Origin: Welwitschia mirabilis
Lineage: Eukaryota; Gnetophyta; Gnetopsida; Welwitschiales
Reading direction: 5' to 3'
Assembly: GCA_051453625.1 (NCBI GenBank)
Contig: JBOZIK010000001.1
Coordinates: 259,319,626 to 259,339,750, forward strand
DNA length: 20,125 nucleotides
Shown: positions 1-9,334 of the stretch, piece by piece
Layout: each line of letters opens with the position of its first letter
How positions within the stretch are numbered: position 1 is the stretch's first letter
Translations under genes and position numbers: made by a program
The notes under the pieces: generated by a model
What the model saw: the letters and a program-made list of their open reading frames with translations, nothing else
What the model was told of the DNA's origin: nothing
The model's database searches: none

Positions 1-1142
1 AATATAAAAATTCTAATAAAAGAATGAGTAAAATTTTATCCTAGGTTCTATTATATTTATTAGGTAATAATATTAAGAAATGAAAGAAGAAAAAAATGAA
101 AACAAATATTACTTAATTAGGATAAGAAAAGGTTGGGTGTTATAAATACACACTATACAAATAAAGAAATTGTTAAATCCTAATTTTTTAAGTAAAACTA
201 TAAAACCTTACTTAATTATGTCATAGGCCTTGGCATAATTTAAATTAATAAAATAAATATTTTAATTTGTATTAGAATTCCATTGCATTACTTTGAAGAT
301 GTAATTACATTGTTCAAGATGTACTTGAATTTTATAAAATATATCTAATTGGTTTTTATTATGTAATTAATAATATCTTAAAATCTATGAGCTAAGAATT
401 TTACAAAAAATTTATAAGTATTAGTAGAAATAGTAATAGGCCTTTAATTACTAATATATTGAACATTTCTCTCCTTTAAAAGGAGATAAATTATACCTTT
501 TTTAATACCTTTACTAAGAGAAACCTATTAGAATTTTTTCTAATAAACATAAAAGAGATCATCTCCAAAGGTGTCTTAATTATTTTTAAAGTATTCTATG
601 GAAAAAACATAAAATCTTAGGGATTTACCTTCTACTAAATTAAAATTTTTAACTTGATGTAGTGTAATTTTTACTTCAAGAATTTATTGATTTGATTTTA
701 TAATGAGATGTGAATTTAAAGATTTTATTGTAAACATTTTTTGATGAAAAAAGAAGAAAAATGATTTGCTAAAAAATGATAAATACTTATAAGATCATTA
801 GTAATAGAATCCTTTACATATACTAATTTTAATTTAGGTACTAGACTCATTTCTTCAAGAAATTTAAAAATTCTTGATAGAATTCACTTTTAATTTGAAA
901 CCAAAACAAATGACTTTTTATTAAATAACTTTTTACTTCAAATACCTTTCAACATTATGTAGCATAATGGTCTATTATCAAAACTTAATATTAAATAGAT
1001 CTTAATCCAAAGAAACTATATTTTTCAACATCCTCTAATGAGATTCCCTTAAATTTGATGCTTTTTATTAATAAATTACTTTTCAACCTATTATGCATAA
1101 TTACTAATACTATAAATAGTATAATGATCAATTCCATTAGTG

Positions 1143-1144
<2 letters not shown>
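1..1144. other. AT-rich intergenic sequence, no gene seen
   Basis: All frames are densely interrupted by stops and I recognise no protein motif. I saw no CpG dinucleotide here, which suits old methylated, deaminated plant DNA. The only structure noticed is a 17-nt perfect palindrome at 470-486 with 8-bp arms (TCTCCTTT/AAAGGAGA). It may be decayed repeat DNA of a family I cannot name. Confidence 0.6.
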
Positions 1145-1213
<69 letters not shown>

Positions 1214-1221
1214 CTCTCTCT
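1145..1221. repeat. (TC)n dinucleotide microsatellite
   Basis: A continuous TC run of 77 bases with a single interruption, a G at 1211. It stops exactly at the edge of a 131-N gap, so the true array is longer or the assembly broke in it. Apparent Leu-Ser or Glu-Arg reading frames across it are products of the repeat and not genes. Confidence 0.97.
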
Positions 1222-1352
1222 NNNNNNNNNNNNNNNNNNNNNNNNNNNNNNNNNNNNNNNNNNNNNNNNNNNNNNNNNNNNNNNNNNNNNNNNNNNNNNN
1301 NNNNNNNNNNNNNNNNNNNNNNNNNNNNNNNNNNNNNNNNNNNNNNNNNNNN
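1222..1352. other. Assembly gap (131 N)
   Basis: Run of unknown bases directly after the TC microsatellite. The odd length suggests an estimate from read pairs and not a fixed placeholder. Confidence 0.98.
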
Positions 1353-3140
1353 GGAATCCATTCTAGAGAGAAAAATATTAATAGAAAAACTATCTAAGAG
1401 AATGAAATCTATATAAACTTCCATTTTCCTTTTAGGTCTTTAGAAAACAGTATTCGAAATATAGAATCTATCTCATTAACAATAAATTCTTTACTTTCTT
1501 ACTAATAATTGCATTAAGTATATTGATTCTCTTACAAATTTTTAACTAGCTAGGAGATAATATTAGATAGAGAATATTTTTCTTTAAAATTATATTAATC
1601 ATTCTTTTCTTAATTAGATATGATAAGATCAAGATCATCAAGCTTATTAGATTTCTTTCAACCATACTAAATTACATTTAATAATTCATGCAACTTTTAA
1701 TAGATAAACATGATAATTCTAAATCTTAGATCATATTGTGAATCATTCTATACATAAACATTATAAAAGTCCAAAAGTTGCTTTTTCATCTTAGAGAATA
1801 ATCTATAAAGATCTACTAGAGAGATCATAATCAAGTTTAAAATTTTTATCACTCCATTTTTTATTAACTAGTATAGTAGTTTATTATTTGTTAATTATGT
1901 AATTAGATGAAAATGCTTTGCAATTTTTCAAAGTGTGTTTTCCAACAAAAAGAAAATTACCTATTGAAATCTTAATTTCTGAAAGAAAAATAAAATATAA
2001 AGATAAAGGCTATTTACAAAGTAATTTTCAAGTAATTTTTCCTTAAGACCTATTAAATAGGCCTAACATGTTTTTAAGAAGATACTAACATATAAAAGAA
2101 AGTACCTCACCCTATTTATTTGAATCTCCTCTAATGTTTCACAATTTCTATTAGTCAAGGATTAAAATGCACCATCAAATGAAGTCACATTAGAAATATT
2201 AATATAAGTAGAAGTAAAGTAAAATACCTCATTGAATTTTATACTAAAAGTTCTCTCTAATTTTTTTTTTTTACTTGTGCTACACTATATCAAAGATTTT
2301 CTTTTTACCATTTAATTTAATTACTTCAAATGTACAGTTTTTTCCTTTGATGGATGAATTTCCTTATAACATAACAAATTTATTAGACCCCCCATTTAAA
2401 AAATAAATAATAGGTTAGAAAGTAGTGAAAGATTATTTTGATGATGCATTTAAGGAAGATTCATTATCCTTTCTATTTGAAGAAAACTATTTCTTTTAAC
2501 CTTAAATAAATTTCTTACTGATAATAGAATGATATTTGATATAAGACCTTTACAATGATAATAGAGACAAGAACCTTTTAAATTATAACATGTAATTTGC
2601 TAGACCTAACTCTAATTTTTCATCTTAAATATTTCTTATATTGTATGTTAATTTCCATAGAATAACATGACATTCTAAGAAGATAGTATCTTTAATTTAA
2701 GGATTACACCAATATTGTCAATAATTTTACAATCTACCTTATGAAAAGTAAGTGGAAAATTTTCTAGTTTAACTCACGGTGGAATTTTAGAATAGTTATT
2801 AGAATTAAGCTTGAAATTCTATGTTTATTTTTTAGTAATCCACTAAAGCTATTGATTATTTAAAAAAATTTATACATAAATCTTTAATAAACATCTCTAA
2901 AGCTACAAGTTCAATGAAAATAAAAGTCTATAAAAAATAATGATTATGTAAAATGTTGATATCACAATGTTTAAGAATAGCCTAAATTAATAATGTGAAA
3001 CCATTTTTATACATAATAAAATTGATAATATAAAAAATATATATCAAGAATTAAGATATGTTAATACAAATGCAAAACATTATTAAACATTTTAGAATCA
3101 TTTATCTTTGCTACATTATCCATACTATTACCTTTCATTA

Positions 3141-3150
3141 NNNNNNNNNN
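3141..3150. other. Assembly gap (10 N placeholder)
   Basis: Exactly ten N, most likely a placeholder for a gap of unknown size. Continuity between 3140 and 3151 should not be assumed. Confidence 0.95.
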
Positions 3151-3525
3151 AATACACTCTAGTAATTATTTTGATAATTGTCTCCACTAGTTCTAATTTA
3201 AGATATGTAATATAAATGTTTATGTAATGTATATTACATCCAATTATATGATTATAACTATATAATAATTGTTCTAATTTTATATAAGTTAATACTTAGT
3301 AGTTATTTGAATACTTACTAGTTGTTTTCTATGATACCATCCTTGTTCTTAATAGATAATAAATCATTTTATTTCATGCTTTCTAAATAACAATAAGTTT
3401 ATCTCTACCAAAATGATCATCATAAGAGGTTGTTACATTTTATTTAGAGACCTTGAGCTTCTTATTTAAATGGAATTTGTATTCATCATTCTTTTAACAA
3501 ATGATAAGTAAGAATAATATGTGAT

Positions 3526-3530
3526 ATATT
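3526..3530. repeat. Target-site duplication, left copy
   Basis: ATATT immediately outside the 3' LTR end. It matches ATAGT at 11150-11154 in four of five bases. Copia integrases make 5-bp duplications, and one substitution is expected for an old insertion. Confidence 0.6.
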
Positions 3531-3779
3531 TGTGGGGATCGAGAAAACTAGAAGAGGGTTGAATAGGTTTTTTAAAAATATTTAAATAAAATTACGATAA
3601 AAACTTACTTGAAATAGATCACTAATAAACTCATACATAAACAAAAAAAAAGTATTTAGAAAAATAAAAATAACAAAAACCACAAAAATACAGATCAAAT
3701 GCATACAAGTTTTATAGTGGTTTAAGAACCCCCTACTCCACTCTTGACAATTAGCTTATCGCTAAGTCTTCTCTAGATC

Positions 3780-3785
3780 TTTATT
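3780..3785 (-). promoter_or_regulatory. Possible polyadenylation signal in the 3' LTR
   Basis: AATAAA on the minus strand, inside a stretch conserved in both LTRs (AGTTAATAAAGATC). It lies downstream of the proposed TATA box, as a signal near the end of R should. AATAAA is common by chance in AT-rich DNA, so this is tentative. Confidence 0.3.
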
Positions 3786-3825
3786 AACTCTTTCAGGTAT
3801 TGCACATTAACCTATAGCCTTTTTA

Positions 3826-3926
3826 CATAGACTTTTATAGGATAAGTCTTAACTTTTCCAATGGACTTTTGTAGGATAAGTCTTAACCTGTGAATGAAGT
3901 TTTATAGGCTAAGTCTTGACTTTTAT
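3826..3926 (-). repeat. Three 34-bp tandem repeats in the 3' LTR
   Basis: Three successive imperfect copies of a unit built on AATGGACTTTTATAGG and AAGTCTTAAC, starting near 3826, 3860 and 3893. The same three units occur at 10047-10148 in the other LTR, so the triplication predates this insertion. Confidence 0.8.
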
Positions 3927-4279
3927 GATGTGCAGTAGTGATGATAGAATGTTTTAGTGCACTGATATCACTTGTTCTTGGATTAATGATTGTAATGAAG
4001 CTATTATCCTATAAATTATACAATGATGAAGTACAAGATCTCACCTTGAATGTATAGATATAGTAGATGATAAATTATCCTTAGTTAAGAATACAATGCC
4101 AAGATGTTATAATAAAAATCACATGTTTCAATCCTTCTGTAAAAAGTCAAAAAAGTCTTTCTAATGATCTCTTTTTTAGTTGTTTATAATGAACAAATTT
4201 TATGATTTATTATAAGTAAAAACATGCTTCCAACAGCTATAAATGGATACATAATGGATATAAAATTTCATTTCTATTT

Positions 4280-4750
4280 TTACCAGTTAACCTCTTGAAG
4301 ATCTAATTAACCCCTTCTTGTTTTATGACTTAAAAAAATCACCTGGGTAAACTTTTTAGTTAACCCGGTTTCTTACACCTCCATGTCCAATTAATCCCTT
4401 AAGATCTAGTTGATCCCTCATCCAGTCACTTGCATAACTATCTAATCACCTACTTGTCCTAATAAAAATTCATTTCAGTTTTCTGCATCAGGTTTAGTTG
4501 ACCGCTCAAAAGTTTAACTAATCCCTTAATGATCAGCTTAAGGATATCAAGGGCATAGTGCTTAGGTTTAATTGACCCCTCATAGGTCTAGTCACCTCCT
4601 TGATAATCTATTTAAGAGTACTATTTCTCAGGTTCTTAGATTTGATTGACCACTCATAAGTTCGATTCACCCCTCTGAATTCATTTTAATTTTGAGAGTA
4701 TACTCCAGGTGCTGTCAATCCCCTAAAAGTTTGGTTGATTTCTCAAGAAG
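4280..4750 (-). repeat. U3 array of paired TTGACCCCT-like motifs
   Basis: Near 4494, 4563, 4633 and 4711 a pair of TTGACCCCT-like motifs, about 23 bases apart, recurs every ~70-78 bases. More degenerate copies lie from 4287 to 4430. The 5' LTR has the same array at 10530-10990, where some copies still read GTCGACC, so the ancestral motif probably held a CpG. TTGACC also fits the plant W-box core. Confidence 0.6.
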
Positions 4751-4904
4751 GTAATTGAACTTAATAGGTTTTTAGTGATCAAAATGTGATATTCATAGCT
4801 TTAGCATATGACTTGTAATTGGTTAATATTTTTTCATAAGATATACAAAATTTTCTTTATAGAAAACATTAGTTTTACATCAGTTAGCAAAACATAATCT
4901 AACA

Positions 4905-4917
4905 ATCTTCCCCTTTG
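4905..4917 (-). promoter_or_regulatory. Polypurine tract (plus-strand primer)
   Basis: The minus strand reads CAAAGGGGAAGAT directly before the 3' LTR start TGTTAG. This is the RNase H-resistant purine tract that primes second-strand cDNA in LTR elements. With its upstream context (GCCATCAATGT) it has the form common in plant Copia elements. Confidence 0.85.
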
Positions 4918-5395
4918 ACATTGATGGCAAATATTCCTTAGCTATAAAACATTAAAATTGAGAACTCTCTCCCTTATAAAATGCTTATCAATTTTTGCCA
5001 AAATATTAATCCTTTTAATACCAAATAAAGACATTTTAATAAGTCTTATTTTGTGCTAACACGGAAAAAATTTAAGGTTCACATTTAGAGAGTTAACAAA
5101 AATAATATTTATGAGAAGTACCATTTTGATCATATAATATTTAACACTTTGATCATTAACAATTTAGAGTTGATTTAAAATATATGATAAATATCATATA
5201 GATCTTTAATATTTAACATATTATAAAATTTAAGTTCATATGGATATTTGATTTACTCTAATAAAATATTTGAAACATAATTTTGAGAGCATAAAAACAA
5301 GTGCATTTTTATTTCATTAGGCTAAGCAATATAAAGTAAAAGTGCTCATCAAGGGCATACTACATTTGAAAGAATAAGAGAAATATGACTAATTA

Positions 5396-5420
5396 TTCCC
5401 CCTTTTACATTAATGAGAAA
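5396..5420 (-). promoter_or_regulatory. Second, upstream polypurine-tract copy
   Basis: The minus strand has AAAAGGGGGAA with flanking bases that match those of the main tract at 4908-4931 almost base for base (CATTAATGT against CATCAATGT). It lies about 490 bp upstream of the 3' LTR, just beyond the acidic end of the internal ORF. A weaker purine run lies between at 4961-4978. Multiple tracts are reported for Sireviruses. Confidence 0.6.
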
Positions 5421-5479
5421 GGAGAGAAAAATACTTAGGTAAGAAAGAAAAGACATAAGCATAGAGAAAAGATCTAATC

Positions 5480-6596
5480 TAAGTCCTCCTCTTCTTCCTC
5501 CTCTTCAGATTATTCCTTATAATCTTCTTTCTCTTCTTCACCTACTATTTTCAATAATTTAGTGGATTCCACTGAAGTATCAATAATGTCATAAACAACT
5601 ATAATAAATGCTTCCTTCATATACTTAATATGAGAATTAACCCACCGCAGGTATGAAAGATTCTCATGAAGAGAGGCTTCTTTAGAAGAGGGTAATTTTA
5701 AAGATTTCTTAGAAGGAATAAAATATGTGCATGCAAGATAATTTTACATGCCTAATGAATGCCATGAATTTGAGGGTTTCAATCTTAGAATAAAAAGGCA
5801 CACAAAAATAATAGCACAAATTAGTGATCAGCATAGTGTAGGGTAAAGCCCTAGGCCTATGGTACTCCAACTAAGAGACTATATCTTTTATCATGATGGT
5901 AAGGGCATTAATATAATCTTCAATCCCTACTAAATACATCAAATATACCTTATGGTTGAAGGCCTCATCATGATGACCTATTAAAGGCAAAAAGTTGTAA
6001 GTAAAGATTAAGTAAAGGAAATGATATTTTGGAGTAAGCAAGGAAGTGAAAATGGTTTGTTTTCATGAATGTAACTTACCACAAATTTCTCTTGTAACTC
6101 TTGGCTTATTTTCCATGGAATTACAAAGAGGTCAAAACTATTCATAATCTCCTATGAATAGATCTATAATATTTGAAATAATATTTATAGTGATCCTCAG
6201 CCATTTCCCTAAAATGAGGGTTTCAAGAGTTCCTGAATCACGATCATAACAAGAATTATAGTAAAATATATGGGATGGAAATGGATATGCTAAATCTAAA
6301 ACATCAAAAAAATAACCAAAATCCTAATCTATTAGGAGTTGAATCACTTCTCTGATCTCTCTAAGCTTTGAAGTAGCAATAGATCATTCTTAACATGCTA
6401 GTTTTTTGTCAATTTTTTTAGAGAACTTATTTATATCGTCCTCAGATATTCCTTGGTATAAGTAAGAGGTATCTTTAGTTGCAGCCTCATTGAGTCTTCT
6501 TTCTAAGGAACCTTTAGCCATTACAACCTCTCTACAAGATATTGAAAGTAAGAAAATCCAAGAAAAATCATTGGATCTATAAGTAAATCTCTTCAT
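5480..6596 (-). pseudogene. Decayed 'putative plant transposon protein'-like ORF
   Basis: The minus strand opens at 6596 or at an inner Met at 6521 (MAKGSLERRL) for up to 68 codons. It then continues, with stops and shifts, to about 5480. Recognisable blocks are AYPFPSHIFYYNSCYDRDSG, LTPKYHFLYLIFTYNF with following IGHHDE (near 5960-6060), and RALPYTMLITNL (near 5840-5860). The reading ends in an acidic run (E-rich, 5481-5545). The order and wording of these blocks resemble the plant-specific 'putative plant transposon protein' domain (PF20167 as I recall it), which is often carried by LTR elements and whose function is unknown. It sits where Copia pol should be. The family call rests on memory and the junctions between frames are unverified. 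Confidence 0.6.
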
Positions 6597-6599
6597 CTA

Positions 6600-7040
6600 G
6601 AATAAAGAACTTTAGATCTGGAAGAGAAAAGAGGTTAGGACATAATGAAAATGATTTTGGTACTTCTTTTTTTTATAGAAAGGGTTGATTAAGATGATTT
6701 AGAGAACAAAATAGGTCCACTAATAGTACTTTTGCACTATAATCCATTAGGTCCAATTGACTAGTCAAAGTTCCCATAGACCGGTCGAGATGTGAATCTA
6801 TAGTACATATAGAGGTCTGAATGACTAGGCTTTCTAGCTAATTAATCAATCACATCTAGTTAATCAAATCATATATCTAATCAACCATCTATAATTAGCC
6901 AGAGAAAAATGAGTTAATCCCCAGTTTGTTTTTTTGATTAAGAAAAATTTTACAAATTTAGGATTTTACAATAGTATCATCTAGAAGATGTTTAGTTCTA
7001 ACTAAATTTAAAACATTATTTTCTTTTCTAACTTTGGGGT
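6600..7040 (-). other. Junction zone between Copia and foreign ORF
   Basis: No integrase, reverse transcriptase or RNase H motif is recognisable here. The part at 6740-6900 contains motifs such as GGTCCAATTGACTAGTC and AGACCGGTCGAG. These look like the TTGACC/GGTCAA repeats of the LTR U3, as if U3-type sequence lies within the element. No open frame is usable. Confidence 0.5.
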
Positions 7041-7260
7041 TTATATAATTGAATCAATTATGGCACAAATTTACACGAGTATTTATACTATAAACATTGT
7101 CTACTCATTTTGCTCTAAGGAAATAATATTTGTTTTTTATGCAAAATTTCACATTTTAACTTTTCAATAACTAATTTGTGACCTTTTCATACAATTTATG
7201 AATACTTAAAAAATTGTAATTTAAACTATTTAGATATAACACATTATTAATTTTTGATAA
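7040..7260 (-). pseudogene. Gag-pre-integrase segment remnant
   Basis: After the protease the minus strand reads INNVLYLNSLNYNFLSIHKL. This matches the VLYVPGLKYNLLSVSQL-type motif of the gag-pre-integrase region in plant Copia elements, and a later VDNVYSI block also fits. Homology fades around 7040. I could not find the HHCC or D,D-35-E features of integrase beyond it. Confidence 0.75.
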
Positions 7261-7339
7261 ATTACCTTCTTTGATGCTTTCAATACCTCCTATTTCTACT
7301 TATCCATTGTCTCTAAAGGTAATACCTTTCCATTAATAC

Positions 7340-7440
7340 TACTCAGATGTTAAAAATTTAATTTATCTCTCTTCATGTATCTTAAGCATCCACTGTCCAA
7401 GTACCAGCTACTTTCATTTGAGCCCTTGAAAACTGTCTGA
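7340..7440 (-). pseudogene. Copia aspartic protease remnant (DSG motif)
   Basis: The minus strand reads SSWYLDSGCLRYMKRDKLNF before a stop. Plant Copia proteases carry WYLDSGCSRHMTG around the catalytic aspartate, so D (codon 7395-7397), S and G of the active site are kept. Two familiar residues, S and H, have become L and Y. The stretch after the stop (NGKVLPLETMDK) still resembles the GxVxFGDNxKGK segment. Stops nearby show the gene is dead. Confidence 0.8.
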
Positions 7441-7732
7441 GTTAAAATACCTTGAAGATCATTAGATTTTATTCACTCAGTTTTATTAGACTTATGTGAT
7501 ACAATTATTTTTAGAAAAAATTTAAATGGTAAAGAACTGACTAAATCTAAAAACAACATTAACTTTCTAAAATTACAAAAAAGATTTGAATGTCCTATTT
7601 TTCATAAAAGTAATAAGTAACTTTAAAAAGGAATTTACTTTGCCTATTTACTTGTCTTTTTTGACCTTGTGGACTTTAGTATATGAAGCCAATACTTGAT
7701 TTATTACTATTAGCATTTTAGACTCTAAGCAT

Positions 7733-7930
7733 CTATTCTAATTTGTAAGAACCATTAGAAAATTTATTAACAAAAAAAGACAAATGTCTTACCTGTGACA
7801 TGAGATTGAAGTTGTCAGATTTGAGAAATTTGTTGTTTGATTTCATTTCATCTTTCTCTTTGGTAAGGGACTTTACAACTTTATTTAGTCTATTTATCCT
7901 TCTTGCCAACTTTTTACATTTCTCATACAT
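7733..7930 (-). other. Coiled-coil-like gag segment
   Basis: 65 open codons rich in K, E, N and L with heptad-like spacing: YEKCKKLARRINRLNKVV, then EKDEMKSNNKFLKSDNF, ending FSNGSYKLE. In related plant Copia polyproteins a coiled coil of this kind, ending in a motif like FTKGSENL, lies between the zinc knuckle and the protease. It is part of the broken polyprotein and not a separate gene. Confidence 0.7.
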
Positions 7931-8161
7931 TTTATGATAAGTATTTTTTATCTTATCTTGTTATTCATTAATTATATCTAAAGCATTAGGCTCTGATGTA
8001 GTAGGTAAGTTCTAAATTGAAGGCACAATTACCATGAAAGATAGTATTATCTCTCTATCTGATTTATGATCCAAACTATTGTCATCATCCTAATCTTCAT
8101 TATTCCATTTTATAACATATGAAGAATTTTTTGATTTCCTATTATCTTTTTTGATGTTTGG

Positions 8162-8203
8162 ACACTCATTAGCCATATGTTCAAATTCTTTATAAGAGTA
8201 GCA
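8162..8203 (-). other. Gag zinc knuckle with second Cys changed to Tyr
   Basis: Within the open segment 8090-8395 (101 codons), residues C65, Y68, H73 and C78 keep the exact CX2CX4HX4C spacing, but the second cysteine is tyrosine. Codon 8192-8194 is TAT where TGT is expected, a single G to A transition. Zinc binding would be lost. The segment is preceded by a lysine-rich stretch, as is usual for RNA-binding gag. Confidence 0.85.
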
Positions 8204-9122
8204 CTGGATTTCTTTTTCTTTGTCTTGCTCCTTCCTATATTTTAGGTATCCTCTTTTTGTGCTTTTACTTGGTTTACCTTCCTTTTTCCTCTTATGCAAG
8301 AATTTCTTAAACCTTCTGGCTAGAAGATCAACTTCATCATCATCTAATTCTTTATCTGAATTCTTAGATATATATCCTTCCTTCACACACTTCAAAGCAA
8401 TAACCTTCTTCTTATCTTTAGTAAATTTTAATTTATAAGTTTGTAAATTACCTTAAAGCTCTTCTAGTACCATTGCATTAATGTTCTTTTTTTTCAATTG
8501 CTATAACTTTAGGTTTAAATTTATTTAGAAGAGATCTTATTACTTTTCTAACCACTTTTGTTTCATCCAAATTTTCACCTCGACTTGTCATGGAGTTTAC
8601 GATGTCTATAAGTATAGCAAAGAACTCTTGTAATATCTCTTCCTCATCCATGTCAATATATTCAAATATGGAGATAATAATTTGTAGCTTGACTTGCTTT
8701 ATAGTGGAATTTCTTTTATGAGCTATCTCAAGAATATCCCTAGCTTCCTTTACATGATTACAGTTTAAAATATATTCAAATTCACCTACACATACTATAC
8801 AAAATATTACATTAACAGCACAGGCATCTATGGGGGCTTTGGTTTTATTAGTGGCATTTCATTAATCTTTAGATTTAGGAACTTGAATGGTATTACCATT
8901 TGCATCAGTTTTTTCAATATAGGCATAGTATAAACATTATGGATAACCTCTTTAATAACTGCATCTAGGAATCTAAGGAACATTCTTATTCTGGCTTTCC
9001 AATATGCATAATTTAATCCATTAAGTAAATGTAAATAATCAGTGGAAAAACCATCAGAGGGATTACTCATTTTTAAATTATAGAGTCTAGATTGGATAAA
9101 ATTTAAAAATGAACTCAACTTA

Positions 9123-9134
9123 GCTCTGATATTA
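9123..9134 (-). promoter_or_regulatory. Primer-binding site for initiator tRNA-Met
   Basis: The minus strand reads TAATATCAGAGC, four bases after the LTR end. The usual plant Copia site, complementary to the 3' end of initiator methionine tRNA, is TGGTATCAGAGC. The two differences are both G to A. Minus-strand cDNA would be primed here. Confidence 0.85.
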
Positions 9135-9334
9135 ATTATGAGAATCGAGAACCTTGAAAGGGAGGAGGGGGAAGGGATGAATAGGTTCTTTAATAATATT
9201 TAAATAAATTTACAATAAAAACTTACTTGAAATAGATCAATAACAATCTCATACGTAAATATAAAAACCAAATATATTTAGAAAAACAAAAATAATAGAA
9301 ATTACAAAAAACTGATCAAATGTACAAAAGTTTT

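Larger units (their letters stand above)
1353..3530. other. AT-rich intergenic sequence, no gene seen
   Basis: No open frame of note and no recognisable domain on either strand. There is a run of T at 2261-2271 and very few CpG. A 10-N placeholder gap lies inside at 3141-3150. The last five bases (3526-3530, ATATT) are the proposed left target-site duplication of the retrotransposon that follows. Confidence 0.55.
3531..4904 (-). repeat. 3' long terminal repeat (1374 bp)
   Basis: Aligns along its whole length with 9139-11149. On the minus strand it runs from TGTTAGATT (4904) to CGATCCCCACA (3531). It carries a triple 34-bp repeat in its R/U5 part, a TATA-like ATTATAAACA near 4181-4190 and an AATAAA signal at 3780-3785. 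Its U3 half (about 4280-4750) holds many variants of TTGACCCCT in pairs. Unlike the 5' copy it has no gap, so it shows the true uninterrupted LTR order. Confidence 0.92.
7680..9070 (-). pseudogene. Copia gag region, broken by frameshift and stops
   Basis: Nucleocapsid/capsid part of a Copia polyprotein. A start near 9070 (MSNPSDGF) is followed by LNGLNYAYWKARIRMFLRFL, a typical Copia gag N-terminus (DUF4219-like). A one-base shift in a run of C near 8830 moves the frame. The next segment (about 8829-8460) then shows UBN2-like features, including VKEARDILEIAH and KVVRKVIRSL. A further break near 8460 leads to LQTYKLKF, DDDEVDLLARRFKKFL and a zinc knuckle at 8162-8203. A charged helical segment at 7733-7930 follows. 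It would have packaged element RNA into virus-like particles in the cytoplasm. The shifts and stops show that it is dead. Recognition of the families is from memory of consensus patterns. Confidence 0.85.

Noticed and set aside
470-486. 17-nt palindrome
   Set aside because: Too short and AT/GA-simple to support a function. Mentioned only as structure.
1055-1424. Open frames on both strands over the TC microsatellite and gap
   Set aside because: They consist of Leu-Ser or Glu-Arg dipeptides from the repeat and of unknown bases. No gene is implied.
2385-2395. Polypurine-like GGGGGG run on the minus strand
   Set aside because: No LTR start or matching second LTR next to it.
8220-8438. Plus-strand 72-codon frame
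   Set aside because: Antisense shadow of the gag segment at 8090-8395, which has clear family features.
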